Source of the DNA: Dyadobacter frigoris
GTDB taxonomy: Bacteria > Bacteroidota > Bacteroidia > Cytophagales > Spirosomataceae
Assembly: GCF_005280585.1 (NCBI RefSeq)
Contig: NZ_SZVO01000011.1
Coordinates: 186,391 to 250,390 of the forward strand
DNA length: 64,000 nucleotides
Reading direction: 5' to 3'
This document shows positions 15,469 to 24,560 of this stretch, piece by piece. Each line of letters opens with the position of its first letter. Position 1 is the stretch's first letter. Under the pieces are notes generated by a model. The model saw only the letters and a program-made list of their open reading frames with translations. It ran no database searches and was not told the origin of the DNA. Position numbers and translations under genes: made by a program.

Positions 15469-18400
15469 TTATCTTAGCTGATAAACATCCGTAATCTTTT
15501 TCACCTCTGTTAAAGTCCTTTCCGGTTTTTGGTAAGGTGCAGGAATAGGCAGTTTTGAAAATTCCTGAAAATATAAAACACAGGCATCACGCCACCAGAT
15601 CGCTTCTCGTTGCTGGGCTAAAAGCCTGCCTGAAACATCTTCGAAAATTTCAGGATCAATTGACGTTTTTACACTTTTCCAGTCGTTTTGCATTTTTTGA
15701 ACGGATTCGGCGCCAGAATAATATCGGTAGCAAAGTTCGTCCCAAAGTATGCGTCCGGATGACAATTTTTTATTCCAGGCTACATGATGAAACCACAGCA
15801 AATAGGGAAGCGGGCAAGTTTCAGGATTCTCCCATTGTTTCTGGACTTCCGGACTGTATTGCGCCAGTGCATTGCTTCCGCTTTTTGTTCTGTCAAAACC
15901 AATTCCGTTGGCATCCGCCCGATGATAATAGGTGGCAGTCCAGTCGGGCCTTGCGCTTTTTTCCAGCCATGGATGAGGGCCAAAATGTAACCCTTGTCCC
16001 ATTAAATGATGCAGGCCGAGAGGCGTCGTGAAATTCACATAATTTTCTCTGGAACCTGTTAACAGATTGGTAATAATCTTAACAGGAACTGCATCTTTTG
16101 TCAAAGTCATTTTGATCCATTCATCAGCAATCAATTCGGAAGATAACGTATAATCCCAGGCCAGACGGCCAAAGGCATACCAGTTTGCCTGACTCATAAA
16201 ATGTCCTGTCCAGTTACGATCAGACCCTGTATTGGCTACACCGGCAATGGCCGTTTTTTGGTAATGATTTATACTTCCATCAACGATTTTTGACACAGTA
16301 GAACCTGCTCCGTTTGCATAAGTATCCGCATCCAGACACTCCTTAAAAAGTGGTGCGAGATAAACCAGATTGGTAGAAAACCCCAGATATTCCTGAGTAA
16401 TCTGAAATTCCATAACCAAAGGTGTTTTGGGCATAGCGCCAAATAATGGGCTGAATGGTTCTCTTGGCTGAAAATCGATCGGACCGTTTTTTACCTGAAC
16501 AATGGCATTGGATTTAAACTGCCCATCTAACGGTTTGAATTCTTCATATGCTGCCTTGAAACGGTCTCCATTCGCGTCCGCTTTATATACAAATGCCCGC
16601 CAGATTACCGTCCCCTGAAAAGGAGCCAAAGCTTCGGCCAGCATATTAGCGCCGTCTGCATGATTCCGTCCATAATCTTGTGGCCCGGGCTCCCCTTCCG
16701 AATTTGCTTTTACCAGAAACCCTCCAAAATCAGGAATAGCAGCATAAATTTCTTTTGTTTTATCAATCCACCATTGCCGCACTTTTGGATCAAGCGGATC
16801 AGAAGTTGATAATCCGCCCAGTATTTTGGGTGCAGCAAAATTGACAGACATAAAAACCCGGATCCCATAAGGGCGAAAGACATTAGCCAGCGCCTGGACT
16901 TTCGGTAAATATTCAGTTGTCAGAAACCGGGCGCTTGCGTTGACATTATTAACTACCGTACAATTGATACCAATGGACGCATTAGCTCTTGCGTAATCCT
17001 TATATCTCGGATCCAGTCTTTCCGGTAATTCAAACCATTTCCAAAGCGAGGCTCCGGCATAACCGCGTTCGATAGTACCATTGGGGTTGTCCCAGTGATT
17101 GAGCATCCGATACTGAATTTTCGGACTGGAAGTGATATCTGTTTTAGCGAGCGATTGTCCGGTTTGAATATTTCTAAGCAAAGCAAAACTTCCGTAAAGA
17201 ATTCCGTTATCTGTTTTAGCTGAAACGATAATATTTTTTCCTTGTCTGTAAATGTGATAACCTTCATCGTTGGTTAGCTTTTCAGTGTTATCTTTTTTTA
17301 AAATAATACTTCCCAAATTGGTAGTATTAGTATGTTTTAAAGAAATCTCCTTCCCCAAAAGCCCTTTTAACCCCAATTGTAATTCCTCTGTTGCGGACTG
17401 AATAACCGGCGATTTTTCTCCTTCGTAAACAATAGAACTTATTGTTGAAGCGTACGTTTTCCGCAATTGCTCATCTTTTAAGAGATCATATTTCAACCAT
17501 AAGCGATAGCCGTCATCGGCTTTTACCGGTAAAGCAAAAAATGAAAAAAGTAAAAGAAATAGCAGTTGAAGCGATCTTGAAATTCCCATTTCCAGCCCTC
17601 TCAGTTCTGCCAAAGCTTTCAGACGACCGATAGCAGAATAACCTGGATATGTTTTTTTATGTAGATCATCCAGCATTTGAAAACCATGATCCGGCCGCAT
17701 AGGTAATTCAAATTCGGAATACCCGGCAGCTTTTCGTCTGTTTTCTTCTTTTAATAATGCTTTCACAACTGCATACATATCGACATCACCGTTCAGGTGC
17801 GGCGCTTCATGGAAATTTCTGGTTCCCTCCTCTCGCTTGGTTGTCCGCAGATGTACAAAATGAACACGGTCACCAAAGCGTTCGATCATTCCTGCCAGAT
17901 CATTATCTTCTCTTACGCCTAATGAACCGGTGCAAAAAGTAATGCCGTTGGCCCTGACATCGCAAGCCTGCATGAGTTGTTCAAAATCTGATTCCGTGCT
18001 AACCACGCGAGGAAGTCCCAAAAGAGAACGCGGCGGATCGTCCGGATGAATGCAAAGATTTATCCCCAATTCCTGCGCCAGCGGTGCAATTTGAGAAACG
18101 AAATAATACAGGTTTTTCCTTAACTGGCTATCGTCAATTTCAGCATATTGATCCAATAATGATTGAAAGATATTGAGGTCAAAAGCTTCTTCTGAGCCGG
18201 GTAATCCAAGTAAAACCGTATTCGTTAAAACCGAAAGCTGAAAAGAAGACATGCTATGAAATTTGCTTTCTGCAGCAATTCTCGTTTCCGGCTCATAATC
18301 TGCTTCTGCATTCGGTCTTTTCAAAATAAACAAATCGAATATGGCGAAATCGACCCAAACAAATCTTAATGTTTTTGACCCTTCCGGCATTTCATAATCC

Positions 18401-18759
18401 AGCGCAGTCCGCGACCAGTCAAGTACCGGCATGAAATTGTAACAGACCGTTTTAATACCCGTCGCCGCCAGATTTTTCAGTGATTGCTTATAATTTTCAA
18501 TATATAAATCACGTAAAGGAAGTCCTTTTTTTATATCCTCATGCACGGGCAGGCTTTCAACAACTGACCATTTTAAGGGAAAATATTGATTATTTTTCTC
18601 TTCAATAAGACCTTTTCTTTCTTCTATATCTGGTAAAGTCCAGATTTCACCAACAGGAATTTGATGCAGTGCGCTTACAACACCGCTGCAACCCGCCTGC
18701 CGGATATCCATCAAAGAAACCGGGTCGTTTGGCCCAAACCAACGCATGGTATGTATCAT
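15469..18759 (-). CDS. uxuA: Mannonate dehydratase (UxuA) fused in frame to GH67 alpha-glucuronidase
   Basis: One uninterrupted frame of 1096 residues. Residues 1-390 are mannonate dehydratase: MRWFGPNDPVSL start, CIHPDDPPRSLLGLPR, NGITFCTGSLG, FVHLRTTKRE and an AELRGLE end, at the full family length of about 390. Residues 391-1096 are GH67 alpha-glucuronidase of normal length. Met391 (ATG at 17589) opens a classic signal peptide, a hydrophobic LLFLLLFSFFAL core ending VKA, then the enzyme with NSEGEPGP (Glu688, acid), Asp762 and Glu790 (base pair); spacings 74 and 28 agree with those known for Cellvibrio GlcA67A (73 and 28). Either both enzymes are made as one membrane-spanning chain, or translation restarts at 17589, where a purine-rich AGAGGG lies upstream. 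It is the first gene after the LacI operator. Confidence 0.9.
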   Translation of the reverse strand: MIHTMRWFGPNDPVSLMDIRQAGCSGVVSALHQIPVGEIWTLPDIEERKGLIEEKNNQYFPLKWSVVESLPVHEDIKKGLPLRDLYIENYKQSLKNLAATGIKTVCYNFMPVLDWSRTALDYEMPEGSKTLRFVWVDFAIFDLFILKRPNAEADYEPETRIAAESKFHSMSSFQLSVLTNTVLLGLPGSEEAFDLNIFQSLLDQYAEIDDSQLRKNLYYFVSQIAPLAQELGINLCIHPDDPPRSLLGLPRVVSTESDFEQLMQACDVRANGITFCTGSLGVREDNDLAGMIERFGDRVHFVHLRTTKREEGTRNFHEAPHLNGDVDMYAVVKALLKEENRRKAAGYSEFELPMRPDHGFQMLDDLHKKTYPGYSAIGRLKALAELRGLEMGISRSLQLLFLLLFSFFALPVKADDGYRLWLKYDLLKDEQLRKTYASTISSIVYEGEKSPVIQSATEELQLGLKGLLGKEISLKHTNTTNLGSIILKKDNTEKLTNDEGYHIYRQGKNIIVSAKTDNGILYGSFALLRNIQTGQSLAKTDITSSPKIQYRMLNHWDNPNGTIERGYAGASLWKWFELPERLDPRYKDYARANASIGINCTVVNNVNASARFLTTEYLPKVQALANVFRPYGIRVFMSVNFAAPKILGGLSTSDPLDPKVRQWWIDKTKEIYAAIPDFGGFLVKANSEGEPGPQDYGRNHADGANMLAEALAPFQGTVIWRAFVYKADANGDRFKAAYEEFKPLDGQFKSNAIVQVKNGPIDFQPREPFSPLFGAMPKTPLVMEFQITQEYLGFSTNLVYLAPLFKECLDADTYANGAGSTVSKIVDGSINHYQKTAIAGVANTGSDRNWTGHFMSQANWYAFGRLAWDYTLSSELIADEWIKMTLTKDAVPVKIITNLLTGSRENYVNFTTPLGLHHLMGQGLHFGPHPWLEKSARPDWTATYYHRADANGIGFDRTKSGSNALAQYSPEVQKQWENPETCPLPYLLWFHHVAWNKKLSSGRILWDELCYRYYSGAESVQKMQNDWKSVKTSIDPEIFEDVSGRLLAQQREAIWWRDACVLYFQEFSKLPIPAPYQKPERTLTEVKKITDVYQLR

Positions 18760-18815
18760 GAAGAACAGATATAATGTAAATTTAATGGTATAAATATCTG
18801 AATATAAATTTGCAT

Positions 18816-18829
18816 TGCAACCGATTGCA
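18816..18829. promoter_or_regulatory. LacI/GalR-type operator
   Basis: TGCAACCGATTGCA fits the LacI-family consensus TGnAAnCGnTTnCA at every fixed position, with the central CG. It lies midway between the divergent UxuA-GH67 gene (57 bp) and the LacI regulator (67 bp), so it could control both. No second copy was noticed in the gap. Confidence 0.85.
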
Positions 18830-18895
18830 TTAATTTTTTGTAAAAGATGCTTTTGTTGCTATATTTCAGACAGATTTGAATAACCCTTCTTAAAA

Positions 18896-19921
18896 ATGGA
18901 GAAAGAAATTACCATTTATGATATCGCCAAAATACTCGGTCTTTCTCCGGCTACGGTAAGCAGAGCGCTGAATGATCATCCGGCCATAAATAGTAAAACC
19001 AAGATTCTGATCAATGAAAAGGCTATTGAAATGGGCTACCAGTCCAATACATTTGCCAGCAATCTACGCCGTCGAAGGACCAATACGCTAGGCGTTATTG
19101 TGCCCAGACTGAACAGTAATTTCATGTCGGCCGTGCTTGCAGGAATGGAGGAAGAGGCTAATATATCAGGTTATAATCTTTTGATCAGTCAATCTCTTGA
19201 ATCAGCTAAAAAGGAGATTTCCAATGCAAAAACGATGTTTAATAGTCGCGTGGATGGGTTGTTGGCATCCGTCGCTTACGATACGGATACTTTTGATCAC
19301 TTCGAATCTTTTATAAAAAAGGGAATTCCGGTTTTATTTTTTGACAGGATCATTGATCATCCAAAATGCAGTGGCGTCGTTATTGATAATGTGCTGGCAG
19401 GATTTACAGCCACTTCTCACCTGATTGAAAAAGGCTGTAAAAGGATTATGCACGTTACCGGAAATTTGAAAAGGAATGTTTATTCAGGCAGACTTAAAGG
19501 CTATCAGGATGCACTTTTACAAAATAATTTGACGGCATCGAATGAACTGTTAATGATTACAGATTTAAGCCAGGAAGCAGGAAAATACGTAGCTCAGAAA
19601 ATAGATGAAATGGAAATCCGGCCCGACGGGATTTTTATTTCCAATGATATTTGTGCTGTGAGTTGTATGAAGGCATTGAAGGAAAAAGGTTACAATATCC
19701 CGGACGATATTGCAGTTGTTGGTTTTAACAATGATCCTGTTTCTCAGGTTATAGAACCTAATTTAACGACGGTATATTATCCCGGTCAGGAAATGGGAAA
19801 AGTTGCCATAAGAACCATTGTGAATCATTTGAAAGGAATACAATCTATTGATGTTTCGGATAAGATTGTATTGCCGTCTGAGCTGATTATCAGAAAGTCT
19901 TCATTAAAAGAGATTGATTAA
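18896..19921 (+). CDS. LacI-family transcriptional regulator, probable glucuronate regulator
   Basis: The 341-residue protein has the LacI N-terminal helix-turn-helix and hinge (ITIYDIAKILGLSPATVSRA with LNDHPAI) and a periplasmic-binding-protein-like effector domain (about 60-335) with LGVIVPRLNSNF, GVVIDN, and the AVVGFNNDPVSQVIEPNLTT region. It is divergent from the glucuronate block, with a LacI-type operator between. The effector is probably a hexuronate, a catabolic intermediate or an aldobiouronic acid; this is inferred from neighbours only. The ATG at 18896 fits the family start closely. Confidence 0.92.
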   Translation: MEKEITIYDIAKILGLSPATVSRALNDHPAINSKTKILINEKAIEMGYQSNTFASNLRRRRTNTLGVIVPRLNSNFMSAVLAGMEEEANISGYNLLISQSLESAKKEISNAKTMFNSRVDGLLASVAYDTDTFDHFESFIKKGIPVLFFDRIIDHPKCSGVVIDNVLAGFTATSHLIEKGCKRIMHVTGNLKRNVYSGRLKGYQDALLQNNLTASNELLMITDLSQEAGKYVAQKIDEMEIRPDGIFISNDICAVSCMKALKEKGYNIPDDIAVVGFNNDPVSQVIEPNLTTVYYPGQEMGKVAIRTIVNHLKGIQSIDVSDKIVLPSELIIRKSSLKEID

Positions 19922-20002
19922 GCAGAAATTGGTTTGATGCTATTGGGAAGATTTAATTTTTGATTAAATTGATCTAAACCAAGCAAATCTAATCCAACCT
20001 TC

Positions 20003-21679
20003 ATGAAACCTCTCTTCCTGACACTCCTGTTCATCCTTTCCATTTTCTCTTGTACCTCCAAAACAAAATACGAAACCATTATCCGCAACGGAACGATCTA
20101 CGATGGAAATGGAGAAAAACCTTTTACTGCAGACATTGCTATCAACGGCGATACGATCGCTTTTATGGGTGACCTGAAAAATGAAACTGCTAAAAATGAG
20201 ATAGATGCAAAGGGACAAGCAATAACACCAGGTTTTATCAATATGCTAAGCTGGGCAACAGAATCTTTGATTCAGGATGGCCGAAGCCAAAGTGATATCA
20301 GACAAGGTGTGACGCTGGAAGTAATGGGAGAAGGGACAAGCATGGGACCGCTGAATCCGAAAATGAAATCTGAATTACAAAAAGGGCAAAGTGATATCAA
20401 GTACAAAATCGATTGGAATACACTAGGAGAATATCTCAATTTTCTTGAAAAGAAAGGAATAAGCTGTAATGTGGCCTCATTTATTGGAGCCGGCACGGTC
20501 AGGACTTATGTTGTTGGCGAGGATAACCGCAAAGCCACACCTGCCGAGCTTGACAGTATGCAATTGCTGGTAAAAAAAGCGATGGAAGAAGGTGCCATGG
20601 GTGTAGGTTCTTCTTTAATTTATCCACCTGATTTTTTCGCAGGTACGCAGGAATTGATCACTTTATGCAAAGAAGCCTCAAAACATGGCGGGATGTATAT
20701 TTCGCATATGCGCAGTGAGGGAAATAAACTGGACGAAGCTGTTGAAGAATTGATTACAATCTCAAAAGAAGCCAATATCCCGGCAGAAATTTATCACCTC
20801 AAAGCAGCCGGAAAAGACAATTGGAAAAAGATGGATGGTGTGATCAAGCGGATTGAAAAAGCAAGAGCAGAAGGTTTGCACATTACCGCTGACATGTACA
20901 CGTACCTCGCTGGCGCCACGGGACTTACTGCATCATTTCCTCCTTCTTTGCAGGATGGTGGTTTTGGTAAATTATGGCTGCGTTTGCAGGATCCTGTCAT
21001 CAGAGCCAAAATGGCGAAAGCAATGAAAACAAATCCTTCTGACTGGGAAAATCTTTATTACGGTGCGGGATCGGCTGAAAAGGTATTGTTGCTTGGTTTT
21101 AAGCAGGATTCTTTGAAAAAATATACCGGGAAAACTTTGGCAGAAGTTGCCAAAATAAAAGGTAAATCTCCTGAAGAAACGGCCATGGATCTTATCGTTC
21201 AGGATAGCACAAGGATTGGTGCCGCCTATTTTTTAATGAATGAGGAAAATGTAAAAAAACAGGTGGCATTGCCTTGGGTAAGTTTTGGATCTGACGAAGG
21301 AAGTTATACGCCTGAAGGTGTTTTTCTTAAATCTCAGCCTCATCCAAGAGCTTATGGGAATTTCATCCGTGTAATAGGCCAATATTCGAGGGACGAGAAG
21401 TTATTAACTTTGGAAAAAGCAATTTATAAGTTGGCAAAATTGCCAGCGACAAACTTAAAGCTCAAAAAACGTGGCGAACTAAAAGTTGGTTATTATGCTG
21501 ACATAGTAATTTTTGATCCGGCCAAAGTAAAAGATTTGGCTACGTACGACAAACCTCAACAATTTGCTAGCGGTATTTCTGATGTTTTTGTAAATGGTGT
21601 TGCGGTTTTAAAAAATGGTGAACATACAGGCGCTACACCAGGGAGATTTGTAAAAGGGCCGGGATATGTTCAAAAATAA
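20003..21679 (+). CDS. Lipoprotein amidohydrolase of the D-aminoacylase family with altered metal site
   Basis: The 558-residue protein has a lipobox (IFSC at about residue 17). The body resembles N-acyl-D-amino-acid deacylases: an N-terminal IIRNGTIYDGNG beta segment, ISHMRSEG and YHLKAAG, which supply the two usual histidines, and FGSDEGSY with the catalytic Asp. The usual HxH after PGFI is replaced by NMLSW, and the usual Cys in the VxGNCG segment is replaced (VMGEG). So at least three familiar ligand positions differ. It may use a one-metal site with Glu, as a subfamily trait, or have lost activity. It stands alone, 81 bp after the LacI gene and 70 bp before the SNF2 gene. Confidence 0.82.
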   Translation: MKPLFLTLLFILSIFSCTSKTKYETIIRNGTIYDGNGEKPFTADIAINGDTIAFMGDLKNETAKNEIDAKGQAITPGFINMLSWATESLIQDGRSQSDIRQGVTLEVMGEGTSMGPLNPKMKSELQKGQSDIKYKIDWNTLGEYLNFLEKKGISCNVASFIGAGTVRTYVVGEDNRKATPAELDSMQLLVKKAMEEGAMGVGSSLIYPPDFFAGTQELITLCKEASKHGGMYISHMRSEGNKLDEAVEELITISKEANIPAEIYHLKAAGKDNWKKMDGVIKRIEKARAEGLHITADMYTYLAGATGLTASFPPSLQDGGFGKLWLRLQDPVIRAKMAKAMKTNPSDWENLYYGAGSAEKVLLLGFKQDSLKKYTGKTLAEVAKIKGKSPEETAMDLIVQDSTRIGAAYFLMNEENVKKQVALPWVSFGSDEGSYTPEGVFLKSQPHPRAYGNFIRVIGQYSRDEKLLTLEKAIYKLAKLPATNLKLKKRGELKVGYYADIVIFDPAKVKDLATYDKPQQFASGISDVFVNGVAVLKNGEHTGATPGRFVKGPGYVQK

Positions 21680-21749
21680 TAGGATAACGCGAATCTTGCA
21701 TAACCAAGCTCTTTTCCCTTATTTTGATCTTTATTAGAACCTCATCAAG

Positions 21750-24560
21750 ATGTCTATTTTCGAGCAATTAAGGCGAAATAAATCTTTTACCGAATATAAA
21801 GAAATATCCTCAAAGAAAGATAACGGACTTTTTTTTCTTCTTAAGTTTGACACACAGGGCGCGTTTATTGAAACCGTTGACAAAATGGGTAAAAACGCAA
21901 CCTTTGATTACCGCCAGTATAGCGGCGTGTTGCGGAGTATAGCCAAAACGATCCACATGATCAGGGACCGCAGCCATTTCACGATTGACTGGGAAAACCC
22001 TGAAAGCAGGTTATACCTGCATGAACATCCATACCTGATCCCACAATTACTTGAAAGCGGTATTTTTATCAATCCTGACGATGAAGTAATTAAAGCCGGA
22101 GCCGGAACAGCCCAGCTACGCTTAACACTCAACAAAATAAGTGAGAAGTCGTTGTCGTCTCAACTTGCGTTGACAACCCCTGATGCCGAATATACCGGGT
22201 TCCAGTTTATCAATGAAGAACATGTGTGGCTGGCTGGCAGTAATGTTGTGCTGGAAACGCAGCCTGTGGGCGCGCTCTTCCATTCTTTGGAAAACTTTAA
22301 TCTCAAAAACTTACCGCTTGCCGATTTACAGAAGTTCCTTTCGCTGTTTTTCTCGTACCTCGACAACGTAACGCTGTCATACGAAAATTATATCGTGCAG
22401 AGAGATACCGAACCAATAAAATCAAGACCGGCACTTATTTTTGAAAAAGTAGATGCCGACAATTCACTTTACTTACGCATCGGGCAACTTATGCCCAATA
22501 CCGATGTTGATTTCCTGGACGAATACGACTTGTTCCGTTTTGCGGTGATCAACGAAATGGAAGAAACCATTACCGTACGCCCGATAGAGCAGGTACATGT
22601 TGAGCAACATGTTTCTTTCATTGAAAAAACCCTGAGTAAACATGCAGAAAAGGGCAAGAAAAAAGGATCCGGTGGAATTATCCAGGAGGAAAATCTCCTG
22701 ATCATTCCTGAAAACATCGCCTCGGAATTTATATACCGGGATATTCCTTCCCTGATCGGAGACTATGCACTGGTAGGCAGTGAAAAGCTAAAATCTTACA
22801 AAATCAATGTAAACCCGCCGAAGCTGAATGTCCAGGTGGGCCACGGAATTGACTTTCTTGAAGGAAAAGCGACACTTGAATTTGGCGACCAAAAGATTTC
22901 TCTTTTCGATGCGATTAACCAGTTCAACAAAAACCGCTATATTATTCTTGCCGATGGCAGCCAGGCACTCGTGAATGAGCAGTATATGCAGAAACTCCAG
23001 CGCCTTTTCAAAAAGAAAAAAGATAAGGACAAAATCGAAATTTCTTTTTTTGATCTTCCGCTGGTTGAAGAACTGATCGAAGAACGTGCAGCAAAAGAGC
23101 AATTCAGCAAAGCAAGAAACATATTTGAAGGGTTTAACCTGATCGCCGATAAAAAGATAAAACTGCCGGAAATAAACGCAAAGCTACGTCCCTATCAGGA
23201 ACAGGGCTACAAATGGCTGCTATATCTGCACCAGAACAAACTTGGCGGCTGCCTGGCCGACGACATGGGGCTGGGCAAAACCCTGCAAACGATCACGCTG
23301 TTGGCAGAGGTGTACGCAAAGGATAAAACCGGATTACCTTCGATTATCGCCATGCCAAAATCATTGCTTTTCAACTGGGAAAATGAGCTGAAAAAGTTTG
23401 CGCCACAGCTCACTTTTTACACCTGGTACGGTACTAACCGCGATAAAGAAGAAGTCCAAAAAGTTAATATCATCCTGACCACCTATGCCATGGTACGAAA
23501 TGATATTGAATTTTGGAAGGATGAAAAATTCCTTTACGCGATCCTGGACGAATCGCAGGCTGTAAAAAACCTGAACAGCCAGTTACACAAAGCGGTATTG
23601 CTTCTCAATGCATCTTACCGGCTGGCATTGAGCGGTACGCCCGTCGAAAATAATCTTTCCGAGCTTTATGCATTATTCCGTTTTCTAAACCCGGCCATGT
23701 TTGGAAGCGCCGAGGGATTCAACCAGTATTACCTGACGCCGATTCAAAAGTATGATGATAAGGACGCAACGATAGAATTAAAAAAGAAGATTTATCCTTT
23801 TATTTTAAGGCGATTAAAAAAGGATGTACTCAAAGAGTTGCCTGATAAAATCGAGCAAACTTTGTTTGTTGAAATGAGCCCTGAACAGGCCAGATATTAC
23901 GAACAGCGACGGCTATACTACAAAGATGCCATTGAGCAGCAAGTTGCGATGAAAGGTATTCAGCAATCCCAGTTTTTTGTTTTCCAGGCGATGAATGAAC
24001 TGCGCCAGATCGCGTCGATCCCCGGAGCTCAAACGGACGGGAAAATCGATTCACCTAAGACAGAACTTCTTATTGAGCAGCTGGAAGATGCCATTGCCAA
24101 CAAACATAAGGTACTTGTTTTTGCCAATTACCTGGCCGCTGTTGAAGATATTGGCGAAGAACTCAACAAAAGAGGTATTGATTTTGTGACCATGACCGGA
24201 AGTACCAGAAACCGGCAGCAACTCGTGGACCGTTTTCAAAACGACCCGGATTGTAAAGTTTTTGTATTGACTTTAAAAACAGGAGGCACCGGGCTGAACC
24301 TCACCGCTGCGGATATGGTATTTATTTTTGACCCTTGGTGGAACAAATCGGCAGAAAACCAGGCCATTGACCGTGCACACCGGATTGGCCAAAATAAAAA
24401 GGTAATGAGCTACAAACTGATCACACTGGGTACCATTGAAGAAAAAATATTGAAACTTCAGGAAGTAAAAAGCGCATTACTGGATTCTATTATTTCCAGT
24501 GATAGTGCTTCTGTGAAAAGTCTGAGTGAGGATGATATTGAATTTATTTTAGGAAAATGA
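21750..24560 (+). CDS. SNF2-family helicase/ATPase
   Basis: The 936-residue protein has a long N-terminal region (1-470) with no clear motif, then a SNF2 motor: LADDMGLGKT (Walker A, Lys510), a DEAH-equivalent box reading DESQ near residue 598, LSGTPVENN, and the second RecA lobe with TGGTGLNLTAAD, FDPWWN and DRAHRIGQ. Such proteins move along double-stranded DNA and remodel bound proteins such as RNA polymerase. RapA- and HepA-like roles or a defence role are possible. The stop codon overlaps the start of the next gene by 4 bp (ATGA at 24557-24560), so the two products are probably made and used together. No methylase or nuclease is adjacent. Confidence 0.9.
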   Translation: MSIFEQLRRNKSFTEYKEISSKKDNGLFFLLKFDTQGAFIETVDKMGKNATFDYRQYSGVLRSIAKTIHMIRDRSHFTIDWENPESRLYLHEHPYLIPQLLESGIFINPDDEVIKAGAGTAQLRLTLNKISEKSLSSQLALTTPDAEYTGFQFINEEHVWLAGSNVVLETQPVGALFHSLENFNLKNLPLADLQKFLSLFFSYLDNVTLSYENYIVQRDTEPIKSRPALIFEKVDADNSLYLRIGQLMPNTDVDFLDEYDLFRFAVINEMEETITVRPIEQVHVEQHVSFIEKTLSKHAEKGKKKGSGGIIQEENLLIIPENIASEFIYRDIPSLIGDYALVGSEKLKSYKINVNPPKLNVQVGHGIDFLEGKATLEFGDQKISLFDAINQFNKNRYIILADGSQALVNEQYMQKLQRLFKKKKDKDKIEISFFDLPLVEELIEERAAKEQFSKARNIFEGFNLIADKKIKLPEINAKLRPYQEQGYKWLLYLHQNKLGGCLADDMGLGKTLQTITLLAEVYAKDKTGLPSIIAMPKSLLFNWENELKKFAPQLTFYTWYGTNRDKEEVQKVNIILTTYAMVRNDIEFWKDEKFLYAILDESQAVKNLNSQLHKAVLLLNASYRLALSGTPVENNLSELYALFRFLNPAMFGSAEGFNQYYLTPIQKYDDKDATIELKKKIYPFILRRLKKDVLKELPDKIEQTLFVEMSPEQARYYEQRRLYYKDAIEQQVAMKGIQQSQFFVFQAMNELRQIASIPGAQTDGKIDSPKTELLIEQLEDAIANKHKVLVFANYLAAVEDIGEELNKRGIDFVTMTGSTRNRQQLVDRFQNDPDCKVFVLTLKTGGTGLNLTAADMVFIFDPWWNKSAENQAIDRAHRIGQNKKVMSYKLITLGTIEEKILKLQEVKSALLDSIISSDSASVKSLSEDDIEFILGK

